Shown: positions 26,278 to 35,906, counted from the stretch's first letter. The stretch: DNA of 37,016 nt from Desulforamulus aquiferis (GCA_004143605.1 AWVY01000014.1:38472-75487), one strand, 5' to 3'. Translations and numbers: made by a program. Notes: generated by a model from the letters alone, not told the origin.

Positions 26278-27056
26278 TAGATCAATACCTCCAGTATATC
26301 CTTTAATAAAAGCTGGACTGCCACAAAGGAAGCTGCCACCAGCAGTGATGCCACTAAACCAGCTAGTCCTCTCTGATAGGAGGCCTGGAAATCTTCCCGG
26401 TAAGAAACAGTCTGACCGTAACCCCTCATAATCATGGCCTTAAAAACTCGATCCGACTGCTCATAGCTGCGAACAAGTATGGTACCAGCTAGAGATGACA
26501 AAGTACCCATGCTTTTTAGGCCTCCTCGAAAGCCCCTCAAGCCCATGGCAGTCTGCATGGTTTTAAAGTCAGCGCCTATGTCAAAAAGATATCTATAAGC
26601 AAAAAGTGTCATATCAGCCAGTAATGGGGGCAAACCAAGGGAGCGCATTGCCTTAACAGTGGTAATAAATGGTGTGGTCCCAAATAGGACTATGCCAAGG
26701 GTCAGGATTGATACAAACTTACAGGCGATCAATAGAGCGACAAGGCAGCCCTCTACCTTTATCGATAGAGGTCCTGCCTGAAAAAGGACCTCTTTTCCAG
26801 ACATAAAGGGCAAGATAACAAGGGTAGCCAGCATAAAGATGCCTGGCAGGCGCAAGCGGGACAATAGATACGAATAGGGTAGGCGAGATAAGGTGTAAAG
26901 AATAGCACTTATACCTAACATCATCGGGATCATCCTGATGTCTTGAACAAAGGAAAAGGAAAACACCAGTGTCATAAGAGAGACCAGTTTATAACGAGGA
27001 TCCCAGCGGTGTATAGCTGTATTCAGGTAGGCATACTTATCCACGTACAAATCCAT
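26277..27056 (-). CDS. cbiQ: Nickel/cobalt ECF transporter transmembrane protein (CbiQ/NikQ)
   Basis: 259 residues, about five membrane helices, ATG 27056. The two coupling motifs appear as AMGLRGF and AMIMRGYG-type Ala-Arg-Gly sequences (MQTAMGLRGFRGG, FKAMIMRGYGQ), which bind the ATPase. N-terminal HRWDPRYKL is typical of CbiQ. Positioned directly between CbiM and CbiO. Intact. Confidence 0.93.
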   Translation of the reverse strand: MDLYVDKYAYLNTAIHRWDPRYKLVSLMTLVFSFSFVQDIRMIPMMLGISAILYTLSRLPYSYLLSRLRLPGIFMLATLVILPFMSGKEVLFQAGPLSIKVEGCLVALLIACKFVSILTLGIVLFGTTPFITTVKAMRSLGLPPLLADMTLFAYRYLFDIGADFKTMQTAMGLRGFRGGLKSMGTLSSLAGTILVRSYEQSDRVFKAMIMRGYGQTVSYREDFQASYQRGLAGLVASLLVAASFVAVQLLLKDILEVLI

Positions 27057-27072
27057 TCTAAAGCCTCCCCAT

Positions 27073-27708
27073 TTACATCTTTAGTAATTCTGGCTTGACC
27101 CTTTTTAAGAAAATTACCACCAGGGCAGTAAAAAGTCCTTCAATAATCATCAGGGCACATGGGCCAAGGTTAAGGCATAGATACCGGCCTTTTCTGCTGC
27201 CACATCAAGGTGAGCAGGTATTGTGTTGAACAGGATGACAAACATCACTACCGCGGCAATACCTGTACCAAAGGCCCCCGCAATAAACCCAAAAACATAT
27301 AGCTTGATTTTACCATCCCACGCAAAAAGGTTGCGGGCCTGAAAAATATGGTGGGCCAGGAGGGCTGAAATACCCATAACAGAAGCATTTATTCCCAGAG
27401 TGGTCAGTCCTCCATGCTGAAACAGGACAGCTTGGAAAAAAAGTCCAATAAGAATGGCTGGAAATGCATAGCAACCCAAAATTGCCCCCATCAGGCCAAT
27501 CAATACCAGATGGACACTGGTGGGTGGGATGGGAATATGGATCCATGAGCCACCATAAAAGCCGCCGCTAGTAGGGAAGCTTTGGGAATTCCCTCCCTTG
27601 GGTCATCCTGGCTGTTTATTCTACCCAGGGAGTACCAAGTGGCAACCCCGGTGACTGCGTAGCCTGCCAAGCATACAGAGTTGGTAATATACCATCAGGT
27701 ATGTGCAT
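27073..27708 (-). CDS. cbiM: Nickel/cobalt ECF transporter substrate-binding membrane protein (CbiM/NikM), three frame breaks
   Basis: ATG 27708 overlaps the stop of the upstream NikL-like gene (TGATG). MHIPDGIL is the invariant N-terminus whose free amino group and His2 bind the metal. The frame breaks near 27685, 27530 and 27163; each is repaired by one added base, the last two in C runs. The repaired chain (~211 residues) contains GYAVTGVATWYSLGR, LLAAAFMVAHGSIFPIPPTS, VHLVLIGLMGAILG and ALLFQHGGLTTLG-type sequence. CbiM determines metal specificity; nickel is inferred from NikR and NikL. Confidence 0.88.
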
Positions 27709-28145
27709 CAGCTTTTCCTCCTGGAGAAAAATAAAGCTGTTCCTACAAACCCCCAGATGGCGCAAGCTCCCATCAGCACAATTTGTGTGGCGGTGTAGCC
27801 GGCACCACCGATGTCTGCCTGTGTGGTCCCCACAGGTATATGAACCATTCCTCCATGCCCCGCACTGCGCACCTGGACATCCCATGTGCCAGGCTTGGAT
27901 GGGTCGGGAGTAAAGTAATAGTGACCGTTTTCATCTGCCTTGCCGGTTGCCCAGGGAACCGACGGGTTATCCGGGGCAAAGATGGTCACTTGCCCTTCAC
28001 TGAAAGGTTCACCTGTGTCATATGCTGCCTTAATATATATGGCACTGGTTGATTCGAAGGTAATGTTTACCCCGTGAGCGAAGGCTGTGACCGGTGTAGC
28101 CATCAGCATAATAATAGATAGTGTCAAGAGGTATAACTTATTCAT
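27708..28145 (-). CDS. NikL-like accessory component of the nickel transporter
   Basis: 145 residues from ATG 28145 (GGAGG six bases upstream). Signal peptide ending TAFA, giving a mature AHG N-terminus suited to metal binding. A ~90-residue extracytoplasmic beta domain (VTIFAPDNPSVPWATGKAD, HYYFTPDPSKPGTWDVQV) follows, then a C-terminal helix (ATQIVLMGACAIWGFVGTAL) and basic FFSRRKS. This signal-Ig-like-TM design next to CbiM is that of NikL in NikKMLQO systems, which replaces CbiN as partner of the M subunit. Confidence 0.8.
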   Translation of the reverse strand: MNKLYLLTLSIIMLMATPVTAFAHGVNITFESTSAIYIKAAYDTGEPFSEGQVTIFAPDNPSVPWATGKADENGHYYFTPDPSKPGTWDVQVRSAGHGGMVHIPVGTTQADIGGAGYTATQIVLMGACAIWGFVGTALFFSRRKS

Positions 28146-28166
28146 CTTAGCCTCCTTGAAGCGAAA

Positions 28167-28200
28167 CTCCCGCCCCACCGAAATATCGTTGGGGCAGGAG
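28167..28200 (-). promoter_or_regulatory. Intercistronic hairpin
   Basis: CTCC-GCCCCA and TGGGGC-GGAG arms with an ACGATATTTCG-like loop, between the lipoprotein and NikL-like genes. On the minus strand only a short T-run follows, so it may be a weak terminator or an mRNA-processing/stability element. Confidence 0.45.
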
Positions 28201-28217
28201 ACTTGAATAAAAAATAA

Positions 28218-29051
28218 CTATTGAACTTCTACGTGGCAATGTCCTTCACCCACATGGCCCAGGGAAGGCAGTACGTCCACCAGCATTTTGTAATCTTCAG
28301 CCGATAGTTTTTCCTTCAGGGTAGTCATATCCACCTCAAACTTTCCATCATTGGCCAAGTCGGCAAAGGGCTTAAAGCTAGGGCACCGGTATTCAGCTCA
28401 TCATCAGCGGGAGTTTCCATATCACCAAAGATATGATCAAAATGGAAGGTCATTTCTATATCTGCAGTGCCGCCTTCCTGCAGCACTCCTTTACGCTCAT
28501 CCCCCACATAGTCTCCACCTGTATATTTATACTCAGTCTCATCCTTAAGTACAAAGTCGATGGTTTTATCATCCTTTACTGCTTGACCTACAATGACAAG
28601 GGAATAGCCTTTGGCCGGGCCATCCATTGCCCTGGTCATTTTCCAGGATATGGCGTTATAGTGGCCAATGGGGCTTCCTGAGACTCACCTGCCAGCACCG
28701 GTGTGCATCCTCATCTCCTTCTGCCAGGTCTACCGTAAGGCTTCCAGCCAGAGCTACCTTTTCCTTGGCAGTGACCTCCCCTCCATTATGGGCATCATAG
28801 GGTGGTTCTGCCTGGTAAGCGGTTATCTCGGATAAATTAACGTAAACATGCTCAAAGGTGAGTGCCCAGCCATCCTTTGAGATAAATCCCTCACGGATGA
28901 AATCCTCACCATTGGCCATGAACTGTAAGGTTCCTACTTTTTTGCCAGCAGGCTGTTCCTTGGATTCACCCTGACTGTTGGAATTGCTGCACCCGGTTAC
29001 TGCCAGTAGGATGATCATAAATGCCAATGTTATTATATTTTTTTTAAACAT
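28218..29051 (-). CDS. Lipoprotein of the nickel operon, function unknown, three frame breaks
   Basis: ATG 29051 with AGGAGG upstream; lipobox LLAVTGC. The frame breaks near 28703, 28672 and 28381; adding one base at each restores a chain of about 278 residues ending HVGEGHCHVEVQ. Blocks: FMANGEDFIREGFISKDGW, VYVNLSEITAYQAEPPYDAH, SWKMTRAMDGPAKGYSLV, TFHFDHIFGDMETPADDE, GFKPFADLANDGKFEVDM. His-rich segments (FHFDHIFGD and HVGEGHCHV) could bind metal. It has the place of NikK in NikKMLQO operons but I cannot match it to DUF4198. An extracellular nickel or metallophore binder is a reasonable guess. Confidence 0.7.
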
Positions 29052-29137
29052 TATTTTCCTCCTATCCTAAAGGTGTATCTTTCTTAGAAATTTGTATTTA
29101 TACCTAAAAAAATATGTACCTTCTAAATACTACAGCT

Positions 29138-29575
29138 TCATTTCTGTGCTGTTTGCTGCTCATCTACATAGGTAACAGATAGCTCAGCATAAAAGACACC
29201 CTTTTGTACTTGTATCATTTGATGCATTTGTCTTAACTTTGCCAAAACACCCCGAACCACTATTATTTCTAAACATTGATGGTGATTTATGTGAACATGC
29301 ATGGTCGAAATTATTTCATGGTGATAATCGTGTTGTAATTCTAAAAGATAATTAGTTAAGCCAACGAAATGATGATTATACATAATAACGATAGTCCCGG
29401 CAACCATATTAGTTGACTGAAGATGATTCGGATCTATTAATGATTTGCGAACCAGATCACGGATAGCCTCTGATCGACTATCATACCCCCGCTCGGAAAT
29501 TAATTTATCAAATTGTTCAATTAAATCCTGGGGCATAGAGACCCCAAACCGGGTCAACACCTCCTTGCTTGGCAA
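29138..29575 (-). CDS. nikR: Nickel-responsive transcriptional regulator NikR
   Basis: 145 residues; TTG 29575 with GGAGGG seven bases upstream (a TTG at 29557 is an alternative start). Ribbon-helix-helix domain in RFGVSMPQDLIEQFDKLIS and SEAIRDLVRKSL. The C-terminal ACT-like domain holds the nickel ligands: His in DYHHEI, then HVHINHHQCLE with the HxH and Cys. Represses nickel import when nickel is plentiful. First gene in the row; the lipoprotein gene starts 86 bases downstream and a NikR-type box lies in front. Confidence 0.93.
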   Translation of the reverse strand: MPSKEVLTRFGVSMPQDLIEQFDKLISERGYDSRSEAIRDLVRKSLIDPNHLQSTNMVAGTIVIMYNHHFVGLTNYLLELQHDYHHEIISTMHVHINHHQCLEIIVVRGVLAKLRQMHQMIQVQKGVFYAELSVTYVDEQQTAQK

Positions 29576-29592
29576 TACCCATCCCTCCGTCT

Positions 29593-29620
29593 GTGTTACT
29601 AATTACTAAAAATATAACAC
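29593..29620. promoter_or_regulatory. nikR: NikR operator GTGTTA-N16-TAACAC
   Basis: GTGTTA at 29593-29598 and TAACAC at 29615-29620, spacer exactly 16. Length and spacing match the NikR half-site rule (E. coli GTATGA-N16-TCATAC), with the GTGTTA-type half-sites described outside enterobacteria. It is 18 bases before the nikR start, so NikR should repress its own operon. Confidence 0.75.
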
Positions 29621-29776
29621 GATTCAAGGAGGAGATAAAGCATTTTATATCTTCATTTACATATTTATCAGAATATACCACTTAGTATAATTATCTTCTA
29701 GTAATTGCTTATTAATAAAGCCCTATGGAGTACACCATAGGGCTAGGTCAAGAAACAAACTAGTTCATTATTTACC

Positions 29777-29990
29777 TTATAACTTCAATACCACTACTTT
29801 TTCCCTGGTCATTTCCTCTATGGCATAACGTGGCCCTTCTTTTCCGGTTCCACTCTCTTTCCAACCGCCATAGGGCATGAGATCCGCTCGGAATGCTGAG
29901 GCATCATTGATTATAACCCGCCGCACTCTAATTCTTCTGCACAGCGGCTAGCTATATCCAAGGAGTTGGTAAAGCTTTTATAAAATGCAC
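29777..29990 (-). pseudogene. C-terminal remnant of an aldehyde dehydrogenase
   Basis: The minus strand reads [21 protein letters not shown], then after one added [38 protein letters not shown] and REKVVVLKL to a TAA at 29777. These are the final ~70 residues of an NAD(P)-dependent aldehyde dehydrogenase (lactaldehyde-type). The catalytic Cys and NAD-binding regions are absent: the histidine kinase gene ends at 29999, so the 5' part was lost. Confidence 0.75.
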
Positions 29991-29998
29991 ACATTACA

Positions 29999-31563
29999 CT
30001 ACAATTTAAACCTAACAAAGAAGGTTGTTCCCTCTTCACCTGTTTTAATATCTATTATTGCATTATGCCGGGAAGCAATACTATAGCATATTCCCAGCCC
30101 CAATCCAGTCCCTTCCGTTTTAGTAGTAAAGAATGGTGTGCCTAATTTCTCCAATACCTCTCCAGTAATACCCTCTCCCTGATCCTGAATCCCAAGAACC
30201 ACACAATTATCTTCCTGCTGGTTATGATTTTTAAGCGCTTGCCCCGCCCCATTGATTCCAGGCCATTTCGGCAAAGGTTTAATATTAATTGACGTATTTC
30301 TTTACTATCTAATAGTATGTCTGGAATATCGTGCAATTCACTTTCCACATACTTATCTTGACCAACTGCATCTGCTTGAATTAGGGGTAAGATGGTCTCC
30401 ACAATGGTGTTTAGGTTTTGCATTTCAAGTTCCTCTGATTTACTCTTGGTCATGGAAAGATATTCTGTAATGATGGAGTTGGTACGATCAAGCTCTTCAA
30501 TCATCAATTCAAAATAATCGTTAAACTTAGAGCATTCATCCTTACCTCGCAGCATCTGCAGAAATCCCCTCACGGTTGTCAAGGGATTACGAACTTCATG
30601 GCTTATGCCGGCAGCCATCTGACCGATAAGATTTAAATAGCTTAGTCTGGAAATCTCCTTTTGGTATTTCTTTTTCTCAGTAATATTTTTTATAAAGACA
30701 GAGATTCCATCATCATATGGAAAGGCACGAATTTCATAGTAAGCATCTTCATAGACAGAAGTCATCTCAAATTGTACAGGTATCCGTTCTGTCATAGCCT
30801 TATGATATTCCTTATATAGTTTCGAATTTAGGGACTTTGGAAATAGCTGCCATATACTCTTACCCAACACTTCTTCTCTTTTTTTATTAAGGGCTAAACA
30901 TTGATGTTTATTTACATAGGTAAACTGCCCTTCTCTATCTAAAGCAAAAAAACCTTCGGTGATACCATCAAGAATATTAAACATTTTCTGGTTTGTTTGC
31001 TTCAGCTGTTTCTCTAATACTTTTCTTTCTGATATATCAACCATTGAGCCTACAATGTGCTCGTCTCCGCCAAGTTCGATTAACGCAGTTGATAATATCA
31101 CAGTAGCCCTTTCTCCTGACTTTTTTCGTATATCAATTTCTATACTATCAGCTTGTCCCTGCTTCTTTAACATACTAAGCATTTCAAGTCGGGCCTCTGA
31201 TTCTATCCACGTGCCAAGAATAGTTGGAGTAACCCCTATCACTTCTTCACGGGAATATCCAAATAGTTTTAAGAAACTGTCATTAACATCAACAATTATA
31301 TCGTCCTTTAACCTTGTTATGGCTGAGGCAGCAGGATTGGCATTAAATGCTTTGGCAAATCGTTCATTAGAGATTCTTACTTGCTCTTCTGCCTCACTTA
31401 ATAGAGCATATTTCCAGTCTTTATTAAATTCAAGGAAAGAATTATTTGCACTGTTTAATAAATTATTTAGATTATTATTTTTCATTTCCTGGTTTTGCAA
31501 TTTCTGCTGTAGCTCATTTATCTTAGCAATTAGCTGTTCTTTTGTCATGCTTTCATATTGCAT
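29999..31563 (-). CDS. PAS-domain sensor histidine kinase, one frame break
   Basis: Soluble kinase with no membrane segment. Residues ~1-65 coiled coil; PAS 1 ~68-175 (NERFAKAFNANPAASAI, FGYSREEVIG); PAS 2 ~190-300 (ILDGITEGFFALDREGQFTY); HisKA with phospho-His in GQMAAGISHEVRNPLTTV; HATPase with N box LNLCRNGLESM. The frame breaks near 30215 (after KRLKIITS); the other frame continues EDNCVVLGIQDQGEGI, TPFFTTKTEGTGLGLGI to the end. Repaired length about 521. The architecture is common in sporulation phosphorelay kinases (KinA-like), and no response regulator is adjacent, so an orphan Spo0F/Spo0A kinase is plausible. Confidence 0.85.
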
Positions 31564-31598
31564 AGTTTGAGAAGGTTATCTCCTTTCGTATAGCAACT

Positions 31599-31615
31599 AT
31601 TGAATAATATTCAAT
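31599..31615. promoter_or_regulatory. Perfect palindrome ATTGAATAATATTCAAT
   Basis: 17-bp perfect palindrome, 36 bases before the kinase start in the divergent kinase/alarmone-synthetase gap. A candidate operator for one or both genes. Confidence 0.4.
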
Positions 31616-31736
31616 CTCTACTATAAAATTCCTTTAAGGGGTTATAGCCTTGAGCTTTCACCTTAATATAGAAATAAAATTACTTTGGAAGGTACACATT
31701 AGGAGTGAATGATTTTCTTTAAAGAAGGGGTATAAC

Positions 31737-32369
31737 ATGGGGGAAACAATTATTGACAGTAAATTGAAGGAATGGGCTAAATTCTTGATTGGTTATAAAT
31801 TTGCTTTGGATGAAGTTCGAACAAAGCTAAATATTTTGAACGAAGAATTTCATATAATTCATGACTATAATCCAATAGAACACATTAAAACAAGACTAAA
31901 AACTCCAGACAGTATTATTAATAAATTGAAGAATAAGAACCTAGAAGTTAGTTTTGAAAATGCCAATTCCCAGATTCGTGATATTGCCGGCATTCGGGTA
32001 ATTTGCTCCTTTACCCCAGATATTTACAAAATTCTGGATATGATTTGTTTACAAGACGATATAAAACTACTGGAAATAAAAGATTATGTGAAAAATCCAA
32101 AACCAAATGGTTATCAAAGTATTCATGCAGTTATAGAAATCCCTGTTTTTTTATCTGTTGGGGCAAAGCTTCATACGGTAGAGATACAGATTAGAACCAT
32201 AGCCATGGATTTTTGGGCCAGCTTAGAACACAAAATTTACTATAAATACAATAAGGGTATACCCTCCCCCATACAATGTAGCCTTAAAGAAGCTGCTGAG
32301 ATTGTAGCCTCCTTAGATTTGAAAATGCTGGCCTTAAAAAATGAAATTGAAAACAAAAGCAATTCATAA
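31737..32369 (+). CDS. relQ: Small alarmone synthetase (RelQ/YjbM-type GTP pyrophosphokinase)
   Basis: Makes (p)ppGpp from ATP and GTP/GDP. 210 residues, only the synthetase domain; no HD hydrolase or regulatory domain. RDIAGIRVICSF (G-loop region and acidic residue), KDYVKNPKPNGYQSIHAV (substrate loop) and EIQIRTIAMDFWASLEHKI are diagnostic for RelQ. ATG 31737 with AGAAGGGG upstream. Intact; stands between the kinase and PhoU genes. Confidence 0.93.
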   Translation: MGETIIDSKLKEWAKFLIGYKFALDEVRTKLNILNEEFHIIHDYNPIEHIKTRLKTPDSIINKLKNKNLEVSFENANSQIRDIAGIRVICSFTPDIYKILDMICLQDDIKLLEIKDYVKNPKPNGYQSIHAVIEIPVFLSVGAKLHTVEIQIRTIAMDFWASLEHKIYYKYNKGIPSPIQCSLKEAAEIVASLDLKMLALKNEIENKSNS

Positions 32370-32661
32370 TGGCAAGGAAAAACCCCATCTATAATTTATT
32401 AATAATATCTTTATAATTTATTCATCTATTCCTAACATTTGCTCTTTATAATGAGTAAGAAAATAAGACTACGAATGAAAATACTTGGCCGTTAACAAGT
32501 CTATACAACCTTAATAATAAGAATGAATCCTTGCAAACATAGACATCATTTTATACTTGATGTCATTCTGTTATTTAAGGTTTATTAAGGCACTTGTAAA
32601 TGATAATCATTTGATAGTGTTCTTATTTTTTTACACTTACTTTTTGGGAGGCTTGGAAATA

Positions 32662-33318
32662 TTGTCAACGCGTTTCTCCTTTGATCGTCAATTAAATCAT
32701 TTGCAACAGCATATTTTAAGGATGGCCAGTATGGTTGAAATTGCTATCTATAAGTCGGTAAAAGCATTAACCTGCCAGGACGTTGCCTTAGCTCAAGAAG
32801 TTATTGATGGGGACGATGCTATCGACGAGATGTTTAGTGATATCGAATATACCATTATTAAAATTATTGCCACGCAGCAGCCCATCGCAAAGGACCTTAG
32901 AATGGCAACCACAGGTTTAAAGATAATCATTAGCCTTGAACGAATGGCCGACCATGCTGTTGATATTAGCAAAATTGCCCTTAAACTAGGAGACAAGAAA
33001 TTAATAAAACCACTAACCAAGATTAATGAGATGGCTCGATTAACCCAGCTAATGATTAAGGACGGTCTTGATGCCTATGTAAACCATGACCAGGATAAGG
33101 CCAGAAAGATGTGTCTTTATGATGATGATGTAGACTACTATTTCCGTGAGGTATATGAGGAATTGATAGTATTCATGGAGAACGATCCTGAAACTATTAG
33201 GCAGGCAACATCCCTGCTGTTTGTATGCCGTTATTTGGAACGTATTGCAGACCACGCCACAAATATTGGCGAGGAAGTAATTTACCTTATTACCGGACAC
33301 TTTGAGGAAATGAATTAA
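32662..33318 (+). CDS. phoU: Phosphate-signalling protein PhoU
   Basis: 218 residues from TTG 32662, chosen because GGGAGG lies ten bases before and the length then equals the PhoU norm; an open frame extends 105 bases upstream but codes hydrophobic sequence unlike PhoU. Two PhoU repeats with the metal-binding E/DxxxD patterns: LERMADHAVDISKIA and LERIADHATNIGEEV. Represses phosphate signalling with PhoR/PstB in general, but no pst genes are here, so this is a stand-alone copy. In 32370-32661 I see no other gene. Confidence 0.92.
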   Translation: MSTRFSFDRQLNHLQQHILRMASMVEIAIYKSVKALTCQDVALAQEVIDGDDAIDEMFSDIEYTIIKIIATQQPIAKDLRMATTGLKIIISLERMADHAVDISKIALKLGDKKLIKPLTKINEMARLTQLMIKDGLDAYVNHDQDKARKMCLYDDDVDYYFREVYEELIVFMENDPETIRQATSLLFVCRYLERIADHATNIGEEVIYLITGHFEEMN

Positions 33319-33329
33319 CCCTAAAACAT

Positions 33330-33367
33330 AAGGCCAAAGGAATTAAACTCTAAACTCCTTCGGCCTT
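33330..33367. terminator. Hairpin after phoU (possible bidirectional terminator)
   Basis: AAGGCC-AAAGGA and TCCTT-CGGCCTT arms. No good T-run on the plus strand, so termination efficiency is unclear. Confidence 0.5.
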
Positions 33368-33452
33368 AACTCTCTCTCCCTATTTCCTTGTCTTTCTTTA
33401 TTTCCTCCAATCCTATTTCATCAAGAATTTTATCTATGACTTCCTTTGTCAA
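33366..33452 (-). CDS. Candidate 28-residue small protein
   Basis: TTG start at 33452 with GGGGTGAG upstream; charged helical sequence TKEVIDKILDEIGLEE...KKDKEIGRES. It starts 12 bases after the phospholipase-like gene stop. No family recognised; it may be chance. Confidence 0.3.
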   Translation of the reverse strand: MTKEVIDKILDEIGLEEIKKDKEIGRES

Positions 33453-33464
33453 TTATCTCACCCC

Positions 33465-34162
33465 TTATTCAAGTATCATTTCGTAAAAATATAACCAAAA
33501 ACCACTGGTGCTTTGCTGGGCTAGGGGAAGTAGGGCTTGTGTTGCCTGGTGATAGGATTCCTCTGAAATACCTGCCTTTACAAGATGAAAAAAATTAAAG
33601 GAGCATGACGCATTGTGATGTATCCAATCCCTTGGACAAGTCATTTTTGGTAAAGCCCCTTCTCATAAACACGATATTCATTCCTATGCTCTTCAGCCCA
33701 ATGCTCATATTCCTGGTGTCCATCCAGGATAACACAGCGGGAGTGATGTGGCACACACATATCCTGCAACAGATGGCTGGCGGCACCTAGATAAAACATG
33801 GCTCCTTCATGTTTCTTGCTCTTCCAATGGCTAATTGCTTGCTCAAAATATTCTTCAAATACAGTGCTGGCATTAAACCAGTGCCATTTGCCGGAAGAGG
33901 TCTCGGGATGATAATGGTGGGATAAACTCTTAAAACCCTTGTCGGCCCAAATTACCCCTGCCTCCAGTTGATTTATAAAGTGGCTAAACAAATTAGCTGC
34001 CCTTAAATGATTATCATTTCGAAGTATTTCAATGGCTTGAAGGTTGCAAAAAAGATGAGTTGCACCAGCTCCCAGTACAATTTGAGTCGGCAACTGGGGC
34101 AGATGAGCTTTAGTGTAACTGCTGACCGATAAGTTCCTGAGGGACATCACGAAATTAAGCAC
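33465..34162 (-). CDS. Zinc-dependent phospholipase C-like protein, one frame break
   Basis: GTG 34162 with GAGGTGGG upstream. Metal-ligand histidines are at THLFCN, KGFKSLSHHYHPE, FYLGAASHLLQDMCVPHHS and HQEYEHWAEEH, the pattern of the bacterial zinc-dependent phospholipase C/S1-P1 nuclease fold. The frame breaks near 33650 (CTTTACCAAAAA needs one C); repair gives WIHHNASCSFNFF and an end YFYEMILE at 33465, about 232 residues. No signal peptide is apparent, so it may act in the cytosol or in sporulation rather than as a secreted toxin. Confidence 0.8.
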
Positions 34163-34360
34163 TTGCCCACCTCACCAACTATTTTAAATACCCCTAGACC
34201 ATATCACCTATATATGTACTCTACATATGCCTTATGCGCATTCCATTCGGCTAAAGCCATAAGCTATAGTCATTATAAGATACTAATGTTAATCCTTTAT
34301 AAACGACTCATTAGAATAGTCTTAACTTTACCTAAAACTCCTTTGAATTTATACCTTAAG

Positions 34361-35493
34361 CTAAGCTGTAACTTTATTGTGTAAACAAACAATCTCCTGA
34401 TAACTCAGGATTAATTTATTAAATATGGTATCCCAGGACTTTGTCATGGCATGGTCCCTTGCCTGAAGTGATAACTCTTTTCTTAAAGTTTCGTCTGTAA
34501 TTAGCCGTTCCATTGCTGTAACCATATCCATAACGTTGCGTGGACTGCAGGCAAGTCCGTTTATCCTGTTTACCAGGTTTTCCCTCACTCCCCCCGAGAA
34601 GGCTGCTACCACAGGAAGTCCTGAAGACATGGCTTCTAATACAACGTTACCATAGGTCTCAGTTGTTGAAGGAAATACAAATATATCACTTGAGGCATAG
34701 GCCCTAGACAATTCATCCCCATGAAGATATCCGGTAAATGTTACATTTGGTGGTGCTAACTGCTCCAATTTCTGTCTTAATGGACCATCTCCAACAATGA
34801 CCAAATGGCTATTTCGATGCTTTTTATTTAGCATCTGAAGGATTTCATTAATATATCTATGTTCTTTTCGGGTGCTAGACGTCCCACATAAAGAAGCAAT
34901 TTTTTATTCTGTCCAAACCTTTTTCTAAAAGAAAAGTCAAACTTAGCCGGATTATAAAGTTCGGTATCAACACCTCGGCCCCATATTTCCAGATTTTTTA
35001 TTCCCTGCTGCTTTAACAGTTTCAGAGTAGATTTTGAAGGACAATAGCTTTTGAGGCACATATTATGAAACCAACGTAGATACTTCCAGGCTAGTATGGC
35101 AATTATTTCTAATTTATAATAGGAGAGATATTGAGGAAAATTGGTGTGGTATGAACTTACAATGGGCAACCCGGTAGTGGAAGCATATTTCAAGCCACAA
35201 ATACCCATGGAAAATTCGGTTGCCACATGAATAAGGTCTGGTTTAAAACTATTAAGTTTTTGAAAGGTCTCAGTGTAGTTTGGTATGGATAACAGACACT
35301 CAGGATAGAAGGGTAGACTCAAACCTGGAGAAACTAATAACTCATAGTTTCGCTGCCCCTGGAATTTTGTTTCCGGAGTGATAACCACACAGGGAATATT
35401 ATTTCTAGTTAGGGTATCTGCAAGTCTCCCAATGGTGCGAGCAACCCCGTTTATTTGCGGAAGGAAGGTATCAGTGAAAATGGCAATACGCAA
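34361..35493 (-). CDS. GT4-family glycosyltransferase, one frame break
   Basis: TTG 35493 preferred (AAAGGGGA upstream, then LRIAIFTDTFLPQINGVART, the usual N-terminus). N-terminal acceptor domain SYHTNFPQYLSYY; linker LLYVGRLAPEKNI; donor domain LVIVGDGPLRQKLEQL, DIFVFPSTTETYGNVVLEAM with the EX7E motif. The frame breaks near 34850 (TCCTTCAGATG needs one T). Repaired ~378 residues. Family includes MgtA-like glycolipid mannosyl/glucosyl transferases. The gap 34163-34360 shows no gene. Confidence 0.85.
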
Positions 35494-35689
35494 AACCAGT
35501 TTCCCCTTTCCTGAATGATATTTTTGCACCATTATAAAAGACCTTTGTAAAGTCAGTTTATAATACTATATTAAATTTACGTTTATTTTTTATGTATTTA
35601 AGGAGACACTTGTTTTTGTGCTTAATAAGTTTTGAATACCTGCGAAATAATAAATTCGGACCGACTAAAAACCGATGGGAGGTTTTAAG

Positions 35690-35845
35690 ATGTCTGAGAA
35701 AAACGAAAAGCTTGGACTGTTGGGTGATGATCATAAAAGCAAAACCAAGTTCATGTATGAAATGGGTGAACTTGGCTTTCGAAGTGCTAGAAACAATCAA
35801 AATGATACCAATCCAACTAAAACCTCAACTCCTTCGGTACAATGA
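35690..35845 (+). CDS. Small hypothetical protein, 51 residues
   Basis: ATG 35690 with GGGAGG eight bases upstream, an excellent ribosome site, and a palindromic hairpin after it. Hydrophilic; MSEKNEKLGLLGDDHKSKTK, FMYEMGELGFRSARNNQN and a Thr/Ser-rich tail. No family recognised; size and composition could suit a spore or stress protein. Confidence 0.6.
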   Translation: MSEKNEKLGLLGDDHKSKTKFMYEMGELGFRSARNNQNDTNPTKTSTPSVQ

Positions 35846-35866
35846 AGTTTAAAATGGTCCTAAATG

Positions 35867-35897
35867 TATGAGGTCAGGAGTAGCTCCTGACCTCATA
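35867..35897. terminator. Perfect 14-bp hairpin, likely bidirectional terminator
   Basis: TATGAGGTCAGGAG and its exact complement with a 3-base loop, between convergent genes (the 51-residue protein and deoC). T-runs are weak. Confidence 0.6.
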
Positions 35898-35906
35898 CAG
35901 CATTTA

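Noticed and set aside
34163..34384. Plus-strand 73-codon frame beside the phospholipase gene
   Set aside because: No ribosome site and no recognisable sequence; overlaps the end of the glycosyltransferase gene.
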